Of a stretch of 54,525 nt of DNA, positions 41,281 to 49,673 are shown piece after piece; positions within the stretch are counted from its first letter, which is position 1; each line of letters opens with the position of its first letter. The stretch comes from DAOUCP01 sp034432155 (GTDB lineage Bacteria; Chloroflexota; Anaerolineae; Epilineales; Epilineaceae), in contig DAOUCP010000024.1 of assembly GCA_034432155.1 (NCBI GenBank), forward strand, positions 1-54,525. The letters run 5' to 3'. The position numbers and the translations under genes are program-made. Under the pieces are notes generated by a model. That model was not told the origin of the DNA. It saw only the letters and a list, made by a program, of their open reading frames with translations, and ran no database searches.

Positions 41281-42399
41281 ATGGCGCGGTTGGGGCAGGC
41301 TCCCAACCCGGCAGGAACGCACGTGGTGTGCGACCGCTGCCACCGCTCGGCCGACCCCGACGTTCGGCAGTGGCGCTGTCGGTGCGGCGGATTGTGGGAT
41401 CTCGCGCTTGCGCCGTTCGATCCGCGAGCTATGGCGGCGCGGGCCCGGGCGCCTTGGCGGTATCCGGGCATGCTGCCGCTGCCGCTTGCGGACTGTACCC
41501 TCGGCGAGGGCGGTACCCCGATTGTGGCAGCCGAATGGCTCGGGCGGAACGTGTTGGCCAAGCTGGAGTTCCTGCAACCGACGGGCTGCCACAAAGACCG
41601 AGGCTCGGCAGTACTGGCCGCCGCGCTGCGAGCGGCATCGGTCGGTTCGGCGGTCGAGGACTCCTCGGGCAACGCCGGGGCCAGTCTGGCGGCTTACGCA
41701 GCGCGGGCGGGCGTCCAGCTGCGGCTCTTCGTGCCTCGCTGCACACCCACGGCCAAACTGCGCCAGGCCGCTGCCTACGGCGCACACATTGATCGGTCGG
41801 CGATCGATCGCGAGGCCGCGGCTTGTTTGGCCTCCCAGGCGATCACGGCCGAACAGCCGTATGCCAGCCACGTTTTCAGCCCCTTCTTTCTCGCCGGGCA
41901 GGCCAGCCTGGCGGTCGAGTTGTGGGAGGACCTGGACCGCCACGCTCCGGACACCGTGGTCATGCCGCTGGGCAACGGCATTCTGCTCTATGGGTTGTAC
42001 CTGGGCTTCCGGGCGCTGTTGGACGGCGGCTGCATTGCCGAATTGCCGCAGCTGGTGGGCATTCAGGCAGCTGCCTGTGCCCCGCTGGCAGCCGCCTTCG
42101 CCTCGGCAGCGGAGGATGCCGTGCCGGTGCCCATCCGCGCCACGCGAGCGCTGGGGGTGCGCGTGGCCCGGCCACCAAGGGCTGCCGCGGTGCTGGCGGC
42201 AGTGCGGCGCACGGGCGGCCGCATCGTCGCGGTGGGCGAGAGGGCGATTTCTGAGGCGGCACGGCTCGCAGCGCAGCAGGGCTGGTACGTGGAGCCGTCG
42301 GCGGCCACCGCCCTGGCCGGAGTGGCCTTGGTGGGCCCGGAACGGGTCTTGCCGGGTCGCGTCGTCGTGATCTTGACCGGCTCGGGCCTCAAGGCTTAG
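41281..42399 (+). CDS. Threonine-synthase-like PLP-dependent enzyme
   Basis: A 372-residue fold-type II PLP enzyme. An N-terminal zinc-ribbon-like piece has four Cys (VCDRC and WRCRCGG, residues 17-35) as in many threonine synthases. LAKLEFLQPTGCHKDRGS contains the PLP-binding Lys105, and SSGNAGASLAAYAARAG is the phosphate loop. The C-terminus has VEPSAATALAGV and VVVILTGSGLKA. The closest functional guess is threonine synthase, which converts O-phosphohomoserine to threonine. However, PTGCHKDRG differs from the usual PTGSFKDRG, so related lyase or racemase activities are possible. It lies 5 nt after the glycosyltransferase gene. Confidence 0.82.
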   Translation: MARLGQAPNPAGTHVVCDRCHRSADPDVRQWRCRCGGLWDLALAPFDPRAMAARARAPWRYPGMLPLPLADCTLGEGGTPIVAAEWLGRNVLAKLEFLQPTGCHKDRGSAVLAAALRAASVGSAVEDSSGNAGASLAAYAARAGVQLRLFVPRCTPTAKLRQAAAYGAHIDRSAIDREAAACLASQAITAEQPYASHVFSPFFLAGQASLAVELWEDLDRHAPDTVVMPLGNGILLYGLYLGFRALLDGGCIAELPQLVGIQAAACAPLAAAFASAAEDAVPVPIRATRALGVRVARPPRAAAVLAAVRRTGGRIVAVGERAISEAARLAAQQGWYVEPSAATALAGVALVGPERVLPGRVVVILTGSGLKA

Positions 42400-42558
42400 C
42401 CCAACCGCTTGGTTCGACCGCCTAGCCGAACGACTGGGGGCGATGGCCCGGCCCAACGACCCTGGCCAGTGAACGGCCTTGCCTGGAACGATGGGGCCGT
42501 GCCCATGCGATGGTCCGCCAACCGGGAAGGGCCATGCCCCTCTCTCCGACCTGGCCAA

Positions 42559-42567
42559 TGGTAGAAT
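42559..42567 (+). promoter_or_regulatory. Extended -10 promoter of the fabF-rnc unit
   Basis: TGG-TAGAAT with an expected start near 42574 and a leader of about 95 nt to the fabF ATG. No -35 box was found. The rest of the 269-nt gap shows nothing else. Confidence 0.42.
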
Positions 42568-42668
42568 CAGTTGCCGCCGCTGGGGCGAGGAGCATGGCGC
42601 GAGGGCCGCGGTCGGGCTTTCGCACACGGCGGCAACGAGAGCGGTCCCCCAACGGACGAGGGATCCCT

Positions 42669-43934
42669 ATGGATCAGCAAGGCACGCCGCGGGTTGTGAT
42701 CACTGGCGCTGGCATGGTGACGCCGCTTGGTATCGGCGTCGAGCCAACGTGGCAGGCTCTCCTGGCCGGGCAGTCGGGCGCCCGCCGAATCAGCCGCTTC
42801 GATCCGTCCGAGTATGCGGTGCAAATCGCCTGCGAAGTTCATGATTTCGATCCGGAGCAATGGATGGATCGTCGGGAGGCGCGGCGCTTCGATCGGGCAG
42901 TGCAGTTCGCCCTGGCCGCTGCCCGCATGGCAGTGGAGGATGCGGGCCTGGTGGTAGATCCGGATGAGGCCGATCGTGTGGGCGTGCTGATCGGCACCGG
43001 CATCGGTGGGCTGCTCACCATCCAGCAGGGGTTCGAGACATTGCTCAGCAAGGGTCCGATGCGGGTCAATCCGCTCACCGGGGCGATGATGCTGCCGGAC
43101 ATCGCTGCCGGCCAGGTGGCCATCGAAATTGGGGCTCGTGGTCCCAACTTTTGTGTCGTCTCCGCCTGTGCCACGGGTTCGCACGCTCTTGGCGAGTCCT
43201 TCGAAATCATTCGCCGCGGAGATGCCGATGTGATGGTGGCCGGGGCCACGGAGGCGGGCATGACGCCTTTTGGGCTGGCCGCCTTCCATCGGGTAGGGGC
43301 CATGTCCACCCGCAACGAGGATCCGGAGCATGCCAGCCGGCCCTTCGACGCTCTGCGGGATGGCTTCGTCTTCGGCGAAGGTGCCGGCGTTGTCGTGCTC
43401 GAGTGCCTGGACCGGGCACTGGCTCGCCAGGCCACCCCTCTCGCCGAGTTGGTGGGCTACGGAGCTACCGCCGATGCCTACCACCTTACGGCTCCCCATC
43501 CCGAGGGTCGGGGTGCCGCCGAGGCGATGCGCCGCGCCTTGGCCAAGGCTGCGGTACCCGTTGGCGAAGTCGATTACATCAATGCCCATGGCACGGGGAC
43601 ACCGCTCAACGACGTCTCCGAGACGCTCGCCATCAAGGCCGTCTTGGGCGAGCGGGCCTACGAGGTGGCGGTCAGCTCCACGAAGAGCATGCATGGCCAC
43701 ATGATGGGGGCAGCCGGCGGCGTGGAGGCGATCATCACAGCCCTCACGTTGGCGCGGGGCGTGATTCCTCCGACCATCAACTACGAAGTGCCGGACCCGG
43801 CCTGCGATCTTGATTACGTGCCCAACCACGCGCGGCCGGCGCAGCGTCCCCTGCGAGTCGCGCTCTCCAATTCGTTTGGCTTCGGCGGCCACAATGCCTG
43901 CCTCGTGCTGCGGCGCTATGAGTCGAATCCCTGA
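42669..43934 (+). CDS. fabF: Beta-ketoacyl-ACP synthase II
   Basis: A 421-residue condensing enzyme of fatty acid synthesis that extends acyl-ACP with malonyl-ACP. It starts RVVITGAGMVTPLGIG. The catalytic triad is Cys167 in SACATGSHALGES, His307 in INAHGTGTPLND and His344 in KSMHGHMMGAAGG. DPEQWMDRREARRFDR and SFGFGGHNACLVLRRY are family markers. Length is normal. The ATG at 42669 is chosen because similarity begins there, and GAGGG lies 6 nt upstream; the frame is open earlier. It overlaps rnc by 17 nt. acpP, which often precedes fabF, is not present. Confidence 0.96.
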   Translation: MDQQGTPRVVITGAGMVTPLGIGVEPTWQALLAGQSGARRISRFDPSEYAVQIACEVHDFDPEQWMDRREARRFDRAVQFALAAARMAVEDAGLVVDPDEADRVGVLIGTGIGGLLTIQQGFETLLSKGPMRVNPLTGAMMLPDIAAGQVAIEIGARGPNFCVVSACATGSHALGESFEIIRRGDADVMVAGATEAGMTPFGLAAFHRVGAMSTRNEDPEHASRPFDALRDGFVFGEGAGVVVLECLDRALARQATPLAELVGYGATADAYHLTAPHPEGRGAAEAMRRALAKAAVPVGEVDYINAHGTGTPLNDVSETLAIKAVLGERAYEVAVSSTKSMHGHMMGAAGGVEAIITALTLARGVIPPTINYEVPDPACDLDYVPNHARPAQRPLRVALSNSFGFGGHNACLVLRRYESNP

Positions 43935-44658
43935 AGACGAGCGGTGCGCCGCACTGGAAGCGAAACTGGGCATCCGCTTCTCCGAGCGGGCGCTTCTCTT
44001 GACGGCGCTCACCCATCGCTCCTATCTGAACGAAGTGTCGGCGCCCGGCATGGCCGACAACGAGCGACTGGAGTTCCTAGGGGACGCCTTCATCGACTAC
44101 GTGGCGGCCCGCTACCTGTTCGGGCGTCTGCCGCAGGCGCGCGAAGGCGAACTGACCGCGGTGCGAGCGGCGCTGGTCTGCGAGGCAGCAACGGCCCGCT
44201 ATGCGCGGCGGATTGGTCTGGGGGCGTTCCTGCGGCTGGGCCGCGGGGAGGAGGCGAGCGGCGGCCGGACACGTGCCGCGCTGCTCGGCGATGCCTTCGA
44301 AGCCCTTGTTGGCGCGATCTTGCTGGACGCCGGGCCGGAGGAGGCGGAACGGTTTGTGCTGCGGCTGCTGCAGGCCGAACTCCGAGCGGTCCTGGCCGGC
44401 AAGCGCACCGCTGACAGTCGTAGCCGCTTTCAGGAGATTGCCCAGGAGCGCTGGCAGCAGACACCGCGCTATGTGACGGTCTCCGAGTTGGGTCCTGACC
44501 ACGCGAAGCGGTTTGCGGTGCAGGTGTGCGTCGGCGACCAGGTCTGGGGCTGCGGCGAAGGATCTTCCAAAGCCATGGCCGCTCGGCGTGCGGCGATGGC
44601 CGCCCTGCAGGCTCTGCAGCGTCAGGCGGAAGAGGCCAAGCGTCAGGCGTGCCAGTAG
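43918..44658 (+). CDS. rnc: Ribonuclease III
   Basis: A 246-residue double-strand RNA endonuclease for rRNA and mRNA processing. The catalytic signature is NERLEFLGDAF (Glu49, Glu52, Asp56), with Asp125 and Glu128 in LLGDAFEALVGAI completing the metal site. Residues from about 175 form the double-stranded-RNA-binding domain (SRSRFQEIAQERWQQTPRY, then SSKAMAARRAAMAALQAL). The start overlaps fabF by 17 nt, so the two are coupled. rnc next to fabF, with smc close by on the other strand, recalls the fabF-rnc-smc order of Firmicutes. Confidence 0.95.
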   Translation: MSRIPEDERCAALEAKLGIRFSERALLLTALTHRSYLNEVSAPGMADNERLEFLGDAFIDYVAARYLFGRLPQAREGELTAVRAALVCEAATARYARRIGLGAFLRLGRGEEASGGRTRAALLGDAFEALVGAILLDAGPEEAERFVLRLLQAELRAVLAGKRTADSRSRFQEIAQERWQQTPRYVTVSELGPDHAKRFAVQVCVGDQVWGCGEGSSKAMAARRAAMAALQALQRQAEEAKRQACQ

Positions 44659-44736
44659 CGCCCCGTGGGCGTTCGTGGCAGAATGGCCGATGGTTGGTCG
44701 CCCCGGCGACCGATGGCGAGCCAAGGAGGATGGACG

Positions 44737-46626
44737 GTGGGTGCGCGATGTCGCTTCTTTGATGGTGTCCTGGTTCTGGCAATCGTGGCCATGGTGTTGG
44801 TCACGGCTCGTGCCGCTGCTCCCCTTACCGGCCAAACGCTGGCCGATCGCTTCACCGAGGCATGCCAGAAGAAGCCGGAGAATCCCTACGTGGCGACCAC
44901 CTTTGCGCCACGCGGAGGCCGCCGCGATCGGGAGATGGCGGTGCTGGCGTTCCGGGCGCCGCCGGATGGTGGCGAGCTCGTCACCTTGACGACGGCGGGC
45001 CGGGTGGGTGCCTGCTACGGCCTGGCCTACGACAGCCGTAACCTAGTCTTGTACGCTGGCGCGTTCCACAAGCGGGCGACGCACTTCGGGCCCGCGGGAC
45101 CGGGGGGCATCTACGCCATCGACCTGGTGAGCGGTCAAGTGCGGACCTTCGCCACCGTACCCAACGCCGGACGGGACTGGCACCAGCCGGCCAACGACTA
45201 CCATCCAGATGTGGCATCGCGGGAGCCGACGGGCAAGACAAGCCTCGGCGATGTGGATATCAGTCCGGACTTCCGAGAGCTCACCGCGGTCAACCTGTTT
45301 GACCGTCAGATCTATCGCTTCGCCGTGCCGGACGGCACGTTGCTCGGATCGTTTCCCCACGGCGCGGCCAATGAGCCCTGGGCCGAGGATGCCAGGCCAT
45401 ACGGTCTGGGCTACCGCGGCGATCGGCTCTATCACGGCGTGGTGCGCTCGGCCCAGTCGTCGCAGAATCCGGACGAGTTGACCGCCTTTGTCTACGAGTC
45501 AGCCTATGACGGATCGGACATGCGGTTAGTCGCCTCGGCGCCACTGCACTTCGACCGGGGCTGGATCTGGCCCAACTCCGGACGGGCCATGTGGCTGCCG
45601 TGGAAGGATCGGCCGGGCAGCATCATCCGCGATGGCGGCCGCTACCCGCAGCCTATGCTGTCGGACATCGTGTTCACCGAGTCCGGTGACCAGATGATCT
45701 TGGGCTTTCGCGATCGCTTCGGCGACATGGTGATCTACACCACGCCGCCGAACCAGCCCCCAGCAGGCGAGTTCTTTTACAACACGCCAGCCGGCGACAT
45801 CCTGCCGGCCTGGCCGGAAGGGACGGGTTGGCGGATCCAGACCACTCCTGAGTACTACCGGGAAGACTACGGGCCGGCCCCGGGCAATCACGACGAGACG
45901 AGCTACGGCGGCCTGGGGCTCATTCCTGGTTATCCGCGGCTGGTCACCAGCGCCAACTCGCCGCGCGAGATCAGCTCGGGCGGCGCCATCTGGCTGCGCA
46001 CCGACACGGGCCGCGACATCGCCCGCCTCCAGGTGTACAAGTTCGGCGAGGGCGACAACTTCGGCAAGGCGAATGGCCTTGGCGACGTCGAGATCCTTTG
46101 TCCGGCCCGTGAGTCGCCCACGCCCACTTCGACCCTCACGCCGACGCTGACGGCCACAGCTCCTGCAACCGAGATGCCGACGGGAACGCCCACGGAAAGT
46201 CCCACGGCCACGGCCACCGTCATCACGCCTACGGCGACGGTGGCCACGCCCACGGCGACGGTCACGACCACCGCAACGGCGACGGTGGTCACGCCGACGG
46301 TTACCCTCACCGCCTGGACGCCGCACGTTACCGCCACGCCGATGACACCCACACCGATCACCCCCACCGCCACCAGCCTGGCGACGACCACGACGCCCGA
46401 AGTCCCGGCATCGCCGACTCCCAACGCGACGGTGCCCGATACGCCCGTACCGGCGCCATCGGTGACGCCCGAGGTGCCAACGTTGCCCAAGACGGGCGGC
46501 ATGGGGGACGCGGGAGGCATCGATCCGAGCCGCTGGTCCGTGGGGCTCGGGCTGGCGCTGATGGCCCTGGCGCTGCCCATCTGGTGGCGGGAGCGACGCG
46601 CTCTCGGGAGTCAACGGCGATGGTAG
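44737..46626 (+). CDS. Surface protein with beta-propeller and LPKTG sorting-type tail
   Basis: A 629-residue exported protein. I use GTG 44737 because AAGGAGG lies exactly 7 nt upstream; ATG codons further up are also in frame. A signal peptide (VLVLAIVAMVLVTARA) leads to a propeller-like domain of about 430 residues, with strands such as GGIYAIDLVSGQVRTFATV, LGDVDISPDFRELTAVNLFD and LSDIVFTESGDQMILGFRD. A Thr/Pro linker of about 120 residues follows, then LPKTGG, a membrane segment (LGLALMALALPIWW) and a basic end (RERRALGSQRR). This is the layout of a sortase substrate. No sortase is in the window. The stop overlaps the next gene by 7 nt. Confidence 0.85.
   Translation: MGARCRFFDGVLVLAIVAMVLVTARAAAPLTGQTLADRFTEACQKKPENPYVATTFAPRGGRRDREMAVLAFRAPPDGGELVTLTTAGRVGACYGLAYDSRNLVLYAGAFHKRATHFGPAGPGGIYAIDLVSGQVRTFATVPNAGRDWHQPANDYHPDVASREPTGKTSLGDVDISPDFRELTAVNLFDRQIYRFAVPDGTLLGSFPHGAANEPWAEDARPYGLGYRGDRLYHGVVRSAQSSQNPDELTAFVYESAYDGSDMRLVASAPLHFDRGWIWPNSGRAMWLPWKDRPGSIIRDGGRYPQPMLSDIVFTESGDQMILGFRDRFGDMVIYTTPPNQPPAGEFFYNTPAGDILPAWPEGTGWRIQTTPEYYREDYGPAPGNHDETSYGGLGLIPGYPRLVTSANSPREISSGGAIWLRTDTGRDIARLQVYKFGEGDNFGKANGLGDVEILCPARESPTPTSTLTPTLTATAPATEMPTGTPTESPTATATVITPTATVATPTATVTTTATATVVTPTVTLTAWTPHVTATPMTPTPITPTATSLATTTTPEVPASPTPNATVPDTPVPAPSVTPEVPTLPKTGGMGDAGGIDPSRWSVGLGLALMALALPIWWRERRALGSQRRW
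46114..46480 (+). repeat. Low-complexity Thr/Pro/Val-coding repeat
   Basis: Degenerate repeats built on ACGGCGACGGT and CACGCCCACG encode the TPTATVATPTATV-like linker of the LPKTG protein. Boundaries are approximate. Confidence 0.6.
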
Positions 46627-48239
46627 GCGGTCCACTCCTTGTGCGACCCTGCCGAACCGCTGGCGTGCGGGCAAGACTCGCGGCCGTGGTGCTCGGTCGC
46701 CGCGGGGCTCCAGGCGCGGTGCGGCTCGTCCCGCGCCCGCACCATCGGCTCCGGATGCTCGGGGTGGCCATGCTGTCAGCGCTGCCGCTCTGCGCTGTGG
46801 CGGCGCAGTCGCTGCTGCCCATCGAGCAGATCAGTCAGAACACCCAGCCTGGTTGGGGAAAGGTCTACGCTTCCGTCAGCGCCACCGGCTGGTTTGTGGC
46901 CTTCTTCTCCAACGCCGATCTGGCGCCCGGCCAACCGGGCAATGCCGACGGTTCTTGGGAGGTCTTCCGCTGGTCCGCGAACGGGCAGTACACCCAGATC
47001 ACGGCATCCAGCGGCGAGCGGCCGCCACCGTTGCTGGTGGGTACCTCGGCACCGTCGATCAGCGATGATGGGCGCCGCATCGCCTTCTCCAGCATCGGCG
47101 ACCATGTCGCGGGGCGCAATCGCGACGGTTCGCGGGAGCTCTTTCTGTGGGAGGAAGGAAAAGGCATCCGGCAGCTGACCGATTCGCCGGCCGGCCCTGA
47201 ACTGGGCAGCCACCATTCCTGGATCAGCGGCGATGGCCGGCGCATCGTCTTTGCCTCGGACATGCACGGCGGAGTCGGCGGCGTGGGCCCTTATGCCGAT
47301 GCGCAGACCGACATCTACTTGTGGACGGAGGACCAGGGCCTGCAGCGAATCACTGCCATTGGCAGTCCCACCAGCCGCGCCTGGATGCCGCGGCTGTCGC
47401 GCGATGGCCGTCACATTGCGTTCTACGCCAACGCTGATGTCGTGTCGGGGGGCAACACCGACGGCAGCCCCGAGGTGTACCTGTGGAGCGAGGGGGCTCT
47501 CACGCAGCTCACGACCCATGTCGGCGGCCGGTCCATGGGCTTGTGGTCGGCGCCGGCGATCAGCGACCATGGGGATGTGGTGGCGTTCGACGCCGACGCC
47601 GACCTTACGCCCGGCTCGCCGGGGAATCGCGACAGCAGCACCGAGGTCTACGTGTGGCAACGAGATCGAGGCCTTCGGCAGGTCACCAACCTCCAAGCGC
47701 GGTACTCAGCTCGGTCGCCGACGCTCGGTGCTGGCGGGTCCGTACTGGCCTTCGTGTCGACCGCCGATCTGACACCAGGCGCTCCTGGCAACGCCGACGG
47801 CGGCCAGGAGCTCTACCTGGAGGATGCGGATGGCGCGCGGCGGCAGCTGACACGTGGCGCCAGCGTAGGCGGCATCGCTTTGCCGGTGCTGTCCGCCGGC
47901 GGCGCGTTGGTGGCCTTCCTGTCGGATCGGGACCTGGCTGTTGGAAATCCGGTGCTGACGCCTCAGACGTTCGTGATCCGCCTGGCGGCGCCTACTCCGC
48001 CGGCCGACGCGCGGCTGCCCTCGCCGGCCGTCTGTCCCCAGCTTCGGAACCGCGTCCCGGCAGCGGTCATCGCGGCTGCCCTGGCTCAGCCAAGCGCGAT
48101 CGGGGGCTGGGGAGTGCCGCGCAACCCCGCACTTAGCCCGGGACCGGCCAATCCCTGGCGGCGCTGGCTTTCCTTGCGGGACCTCGGCAAGCCATTCAGC
48201 CCGGGCAACCCGGTACTGTGGAAGGCCGGCTGCCCTTAG
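46620..48239 (+). CDS. Secreted TolB/PD40-type beta-propeller protein
   Basis: A 539-residue exported protein. Residues 45-60 hold a hydrophobic signal core (MLGVAMLSALPLCAVAAQ), so the true start may be later than the ATG at 46620. That ATG is favoured by GGAG about 10 nt upstream and a 7-nt overlap with the previous stop. The body has six or so blades with the PD40 pattern: SDDGRRIAFSSIGD, SGDGRRIVFASDM, SRDGRHIAFYANAD, SDHGDVVAFDADAD. Each has a strand like EVYLWSEGALTQLT. N-rich loops PGNADG recur. No enzyme site is visible. It ends tail-to-tail with the SH3 gene, their stop codons overlapping. Confidence 0.82.
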   Translation: MVGGPLLVRPCRTAGVRARLAAVVLGRRGAPGAVRLVPRPHHRLRMLGVAMLSALPLCAVAAQSLLPIEQISQNTQPGWGKVYASVSATGWFVAFFSNADLAPGQPGNADGSWEVFRWSANGQYTQITASSGERPPPLLVGTSAPSISDDGRRIAFSSIGDHVAGRNRDGSRELFLWEEGKGIRQLTDSPAGPELGSHHSWISGDGRRIVFASDMHGGVGGVGPYADAQTDIYLWTEDQGLQRITAIGSPTSRAWMPRLSRDGRHIAFYANADVVSGGNTDGSPEVYLWSEGALTQLTTHVGGRSMGLWSAPAISDHGDVVAFDADADLTPGSPGNRDSSTEVYVWQRDRGLRQVTNLQARYSARSPTLGAGGSVLAFVSTADLTPGAPGNADGGQELYLEDADGARRQLTRGASVGGIALPVLSAGGALVAFLSDRDLAVGNPVLTPQTFVIRLAAPTPPADARLPSPAVCPQLRNRVPAAVIAAALAQPSAIGGWGVPRNPALSPGPANPWRRWLSLRDLGKPFSPGNPVLWKAGCP

Positions 48240-48880
48240 GGCGTGGCGGTTGCGGCGGTAGAGCCTGCGCCCGCTGCGGCGCCGCCAGACAGCGGTGTCG
48301 CAACCGGCGGACTCCATAGTGCCGGGGCGGCGGTCGGCGCCAGGTACGCCCCAGCCGCCCAGCCGATGTTGCCCGCCGCGTCCTGCACCCGCCAGAAGGT
48401 GTCCGGCGGTGCACTTTCCGGACCGCCAAGTACCCGGAACACCTCGCCCTCGCTGACGATGCGAATGGTGGCATAGTCTGGCCCCGGTCCGTACCGCAGG
48501 CGCAACCCGTACGTGTCGGTGCCCTGGACGCGGACGAAGCCACCACTCACGATGCCCGTCGTGCCGGCCGGCGAGCTCCCCGGCACTGTAGCCACCGCCG
48601 GTGCTGCAGGCACCAGGGAAGGCGTGGCGGCGGTTGGCTGTGCGCTCGGAGCGACCGTTCTTGTCAGCGCCAGGGCGGCTTGCGCGCCCACGAGCTGGGG
48701 GGTGGCGGTCGCGGAAGCTGGCTCCTGGCCAGAGTCAGCCAGAAACAGCCAGGCGATGGCCAACAAGGCCAGCACCAAGAGACCAGTGGCGATCACCTGC
48801 AAGTTGAGGCCGCGGGGCGCTCGTCCTCCGGTGTCGCTCAGAGCCTCGGCATCCATGTCGTCAAAGTCGATTTCACTCAC
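48236..48880 (-). CDS. Single-pass membrane protein with bacterial SH3 domain
   Basis: A 214-residue protein starting GTG at 48880, preceded by AAGGAGG at a 5-nt spacing. The short acidic cytoplasmic N-terminus (SEIDFDDMDAEALS) leads to a membrane segment (about 31-50, IATGLLVLALLAIAWLFLA) and a low-complexity linker. A bacterial SH3 (SH3b) domain follows at about 115-185: GLRLRYGPGPDYATIRIV, GEVFRVLGGP and WRVQDAAGNIGWAAGAYLA. Such domains commonly bind peptidoglycan or other wall polymers. The last 30 residues are Ala/Gly/Thr-rich. It lies 102 nt after the MerR-like gene. Confidence 0.84.
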   Translation of the reverse strand: MSEIDFDDMDAEALSDTGGRAPRGLNLQVIATGLLVLALLAIAWLFLADSGQEPASATATPQLVGAQAALALTRTVAPSAQPTAATPSLVPAAPAVATVPGSSPAGTTGIVSGGFVRVQGTDTYGLRLRYGPGPDYATIRIVSEGEVFRVLGGPESAPPDTFWRVQDAAGNIGWAAGAYLAPTAAPALWSPPVATPLSGGAAAGAGSTAATATP

Positions 48881-48982
48881 CGTTGCCTCCTTGCCAAGCC
48901 AGTGCTCCGTGTGCGGTGCCAAGGCTCCGTGCTCAGCGGGTGAGTCGTGCCCGCACCGGCAGCTTGCGGGGCGTCTGGCGCG

Positions 48983-49561
48983 CTAGCCGCGAGCGCTCTC
49001 GTAAGCCCCGATCAGAGCGAGGAGAACTTGGCCCATCAGATGCTCGTAGCGGCCGAGTGCCCGACTGCCGCCGCCCGCGGCTTCACCGCTGCGGCTCTGG
49101 GCCGCGATCTCGACGTAGCTGCTCCGGTAGTACAGGAACGCATGGACCGCGTCGACAAGGCTAATGCCACCGGCCATGGATTGCTGGGCGTACGCCTCCG
49201 CGGCTGCCCGCGCTTCTGCAAGGTAGCGCTCGTCGCTGTCGTCTCGGAGTAGGAACTGCGTCGTGATGCCCGCCAAGCGCTGGCCCACCTCGCGCAGTTC
49301 GCCGATGAGCCCGGCGCGCTCATAGGCCTGGTGCCACGGTGCGTCGAGCCCCGTCGTCGCCTCCACCGCAGCCTCGGACGCGCTGCCCTCGAGCATCTGC
49401 ATCAGGCGCCGGCGGCTGAAGCGCCGGTGTCCCCCGGGGGTCCGCTGGCATGGGACTCGGCCGGTGTCGGCCCAGCGACGCAGTGTCGAGGCGTGAACAC
49501 CCAGCAGGCCACTGGCTTCACTGAGCGAAAGCCACTGATCCGGTGCGATCTTGCTGAACAT
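48983..49561 (-). CDS. MerR/BldC-like helix-turn-helix regulator
   Basis: A 192-residue regulator. The N-terminal winged helix reads LSLSEASGLLGVHASTLRRW then ADTGRVPCQRTPGGHRRFSR, the excisionase/BldC form of a MerR-type DNA-binding domain. The C-terminal part (about 75-192) is all helical: HQAYERAGLIGELREVGQRL, then YLAEARAAAEAYAQQSMAGG and VDAVHAFLYYRSSYVEIAAQ. It looks like an RsbT- or PucR-associated sensor helix bundle; I do not know its signal. The ATG at 49561 has AGGAG about 11 nt upstream and a strong promoter whose -10 box overlaps that of the divergent gene. Confidence 0.83.
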   Translation of the reverse strand: MFSKIAPDQWLSLSEASGLLGVHASTLRRWADTGRVPCQRTPGGHRRFSRRRLMQMLEGSASEAAVEATTGLDAPWHQAYERAGLIGELREVGQRLAGITTQFLLRDDSDERYLAEARAAAEAYAQQSMAGGISLVDAVHAFLYYRSSYVEIAAQSRSGEAAGGGSRALGRYEHLMGQVLLALIGAYESARG

Positions 49562-49643
49562 GGTGCGACGGACTCCTTATGGCGAACGGATGGCGAGATT
49601 GCATTGCCAGCCAGCGCATGCTGCAGCCGGGCGAGCGGGCGGG

Positions 49644-49672
49644 AGTATAATGGCCGTCGCATAGCCCGTCAA
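49644..49672 (-). promoter_or_regulatory. Strong promoter of the MerR-like gene
   Basis: On the minus strand TTGACG (49672-49667), a 17-nt spacer and TATACT (49649-49644). Each box matches 5 of 6. The leader is about 75 nt to the ATG at 49561. Confidence 0.7.
49646..49651 (+). promoter_or_regulatory. -10 box of the divergent secreted-protein gene
   Basis: A perfect TATAAT on the plus strand, 22 nt before the ATG at 49674. It shares four bases with the minus-strand -10 box (49644-49649). No -35 box is visible. Confidence 0.45.
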
Positions 49673-49673
49673 C

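Noticed and set aside
42408..42418. tRNA-like GGTTCGACC (T-arm pattern) after the threonine-synthase-like gene
   Set aside because: No acceptor stem, anticodon arm or CCA end could be built around it.
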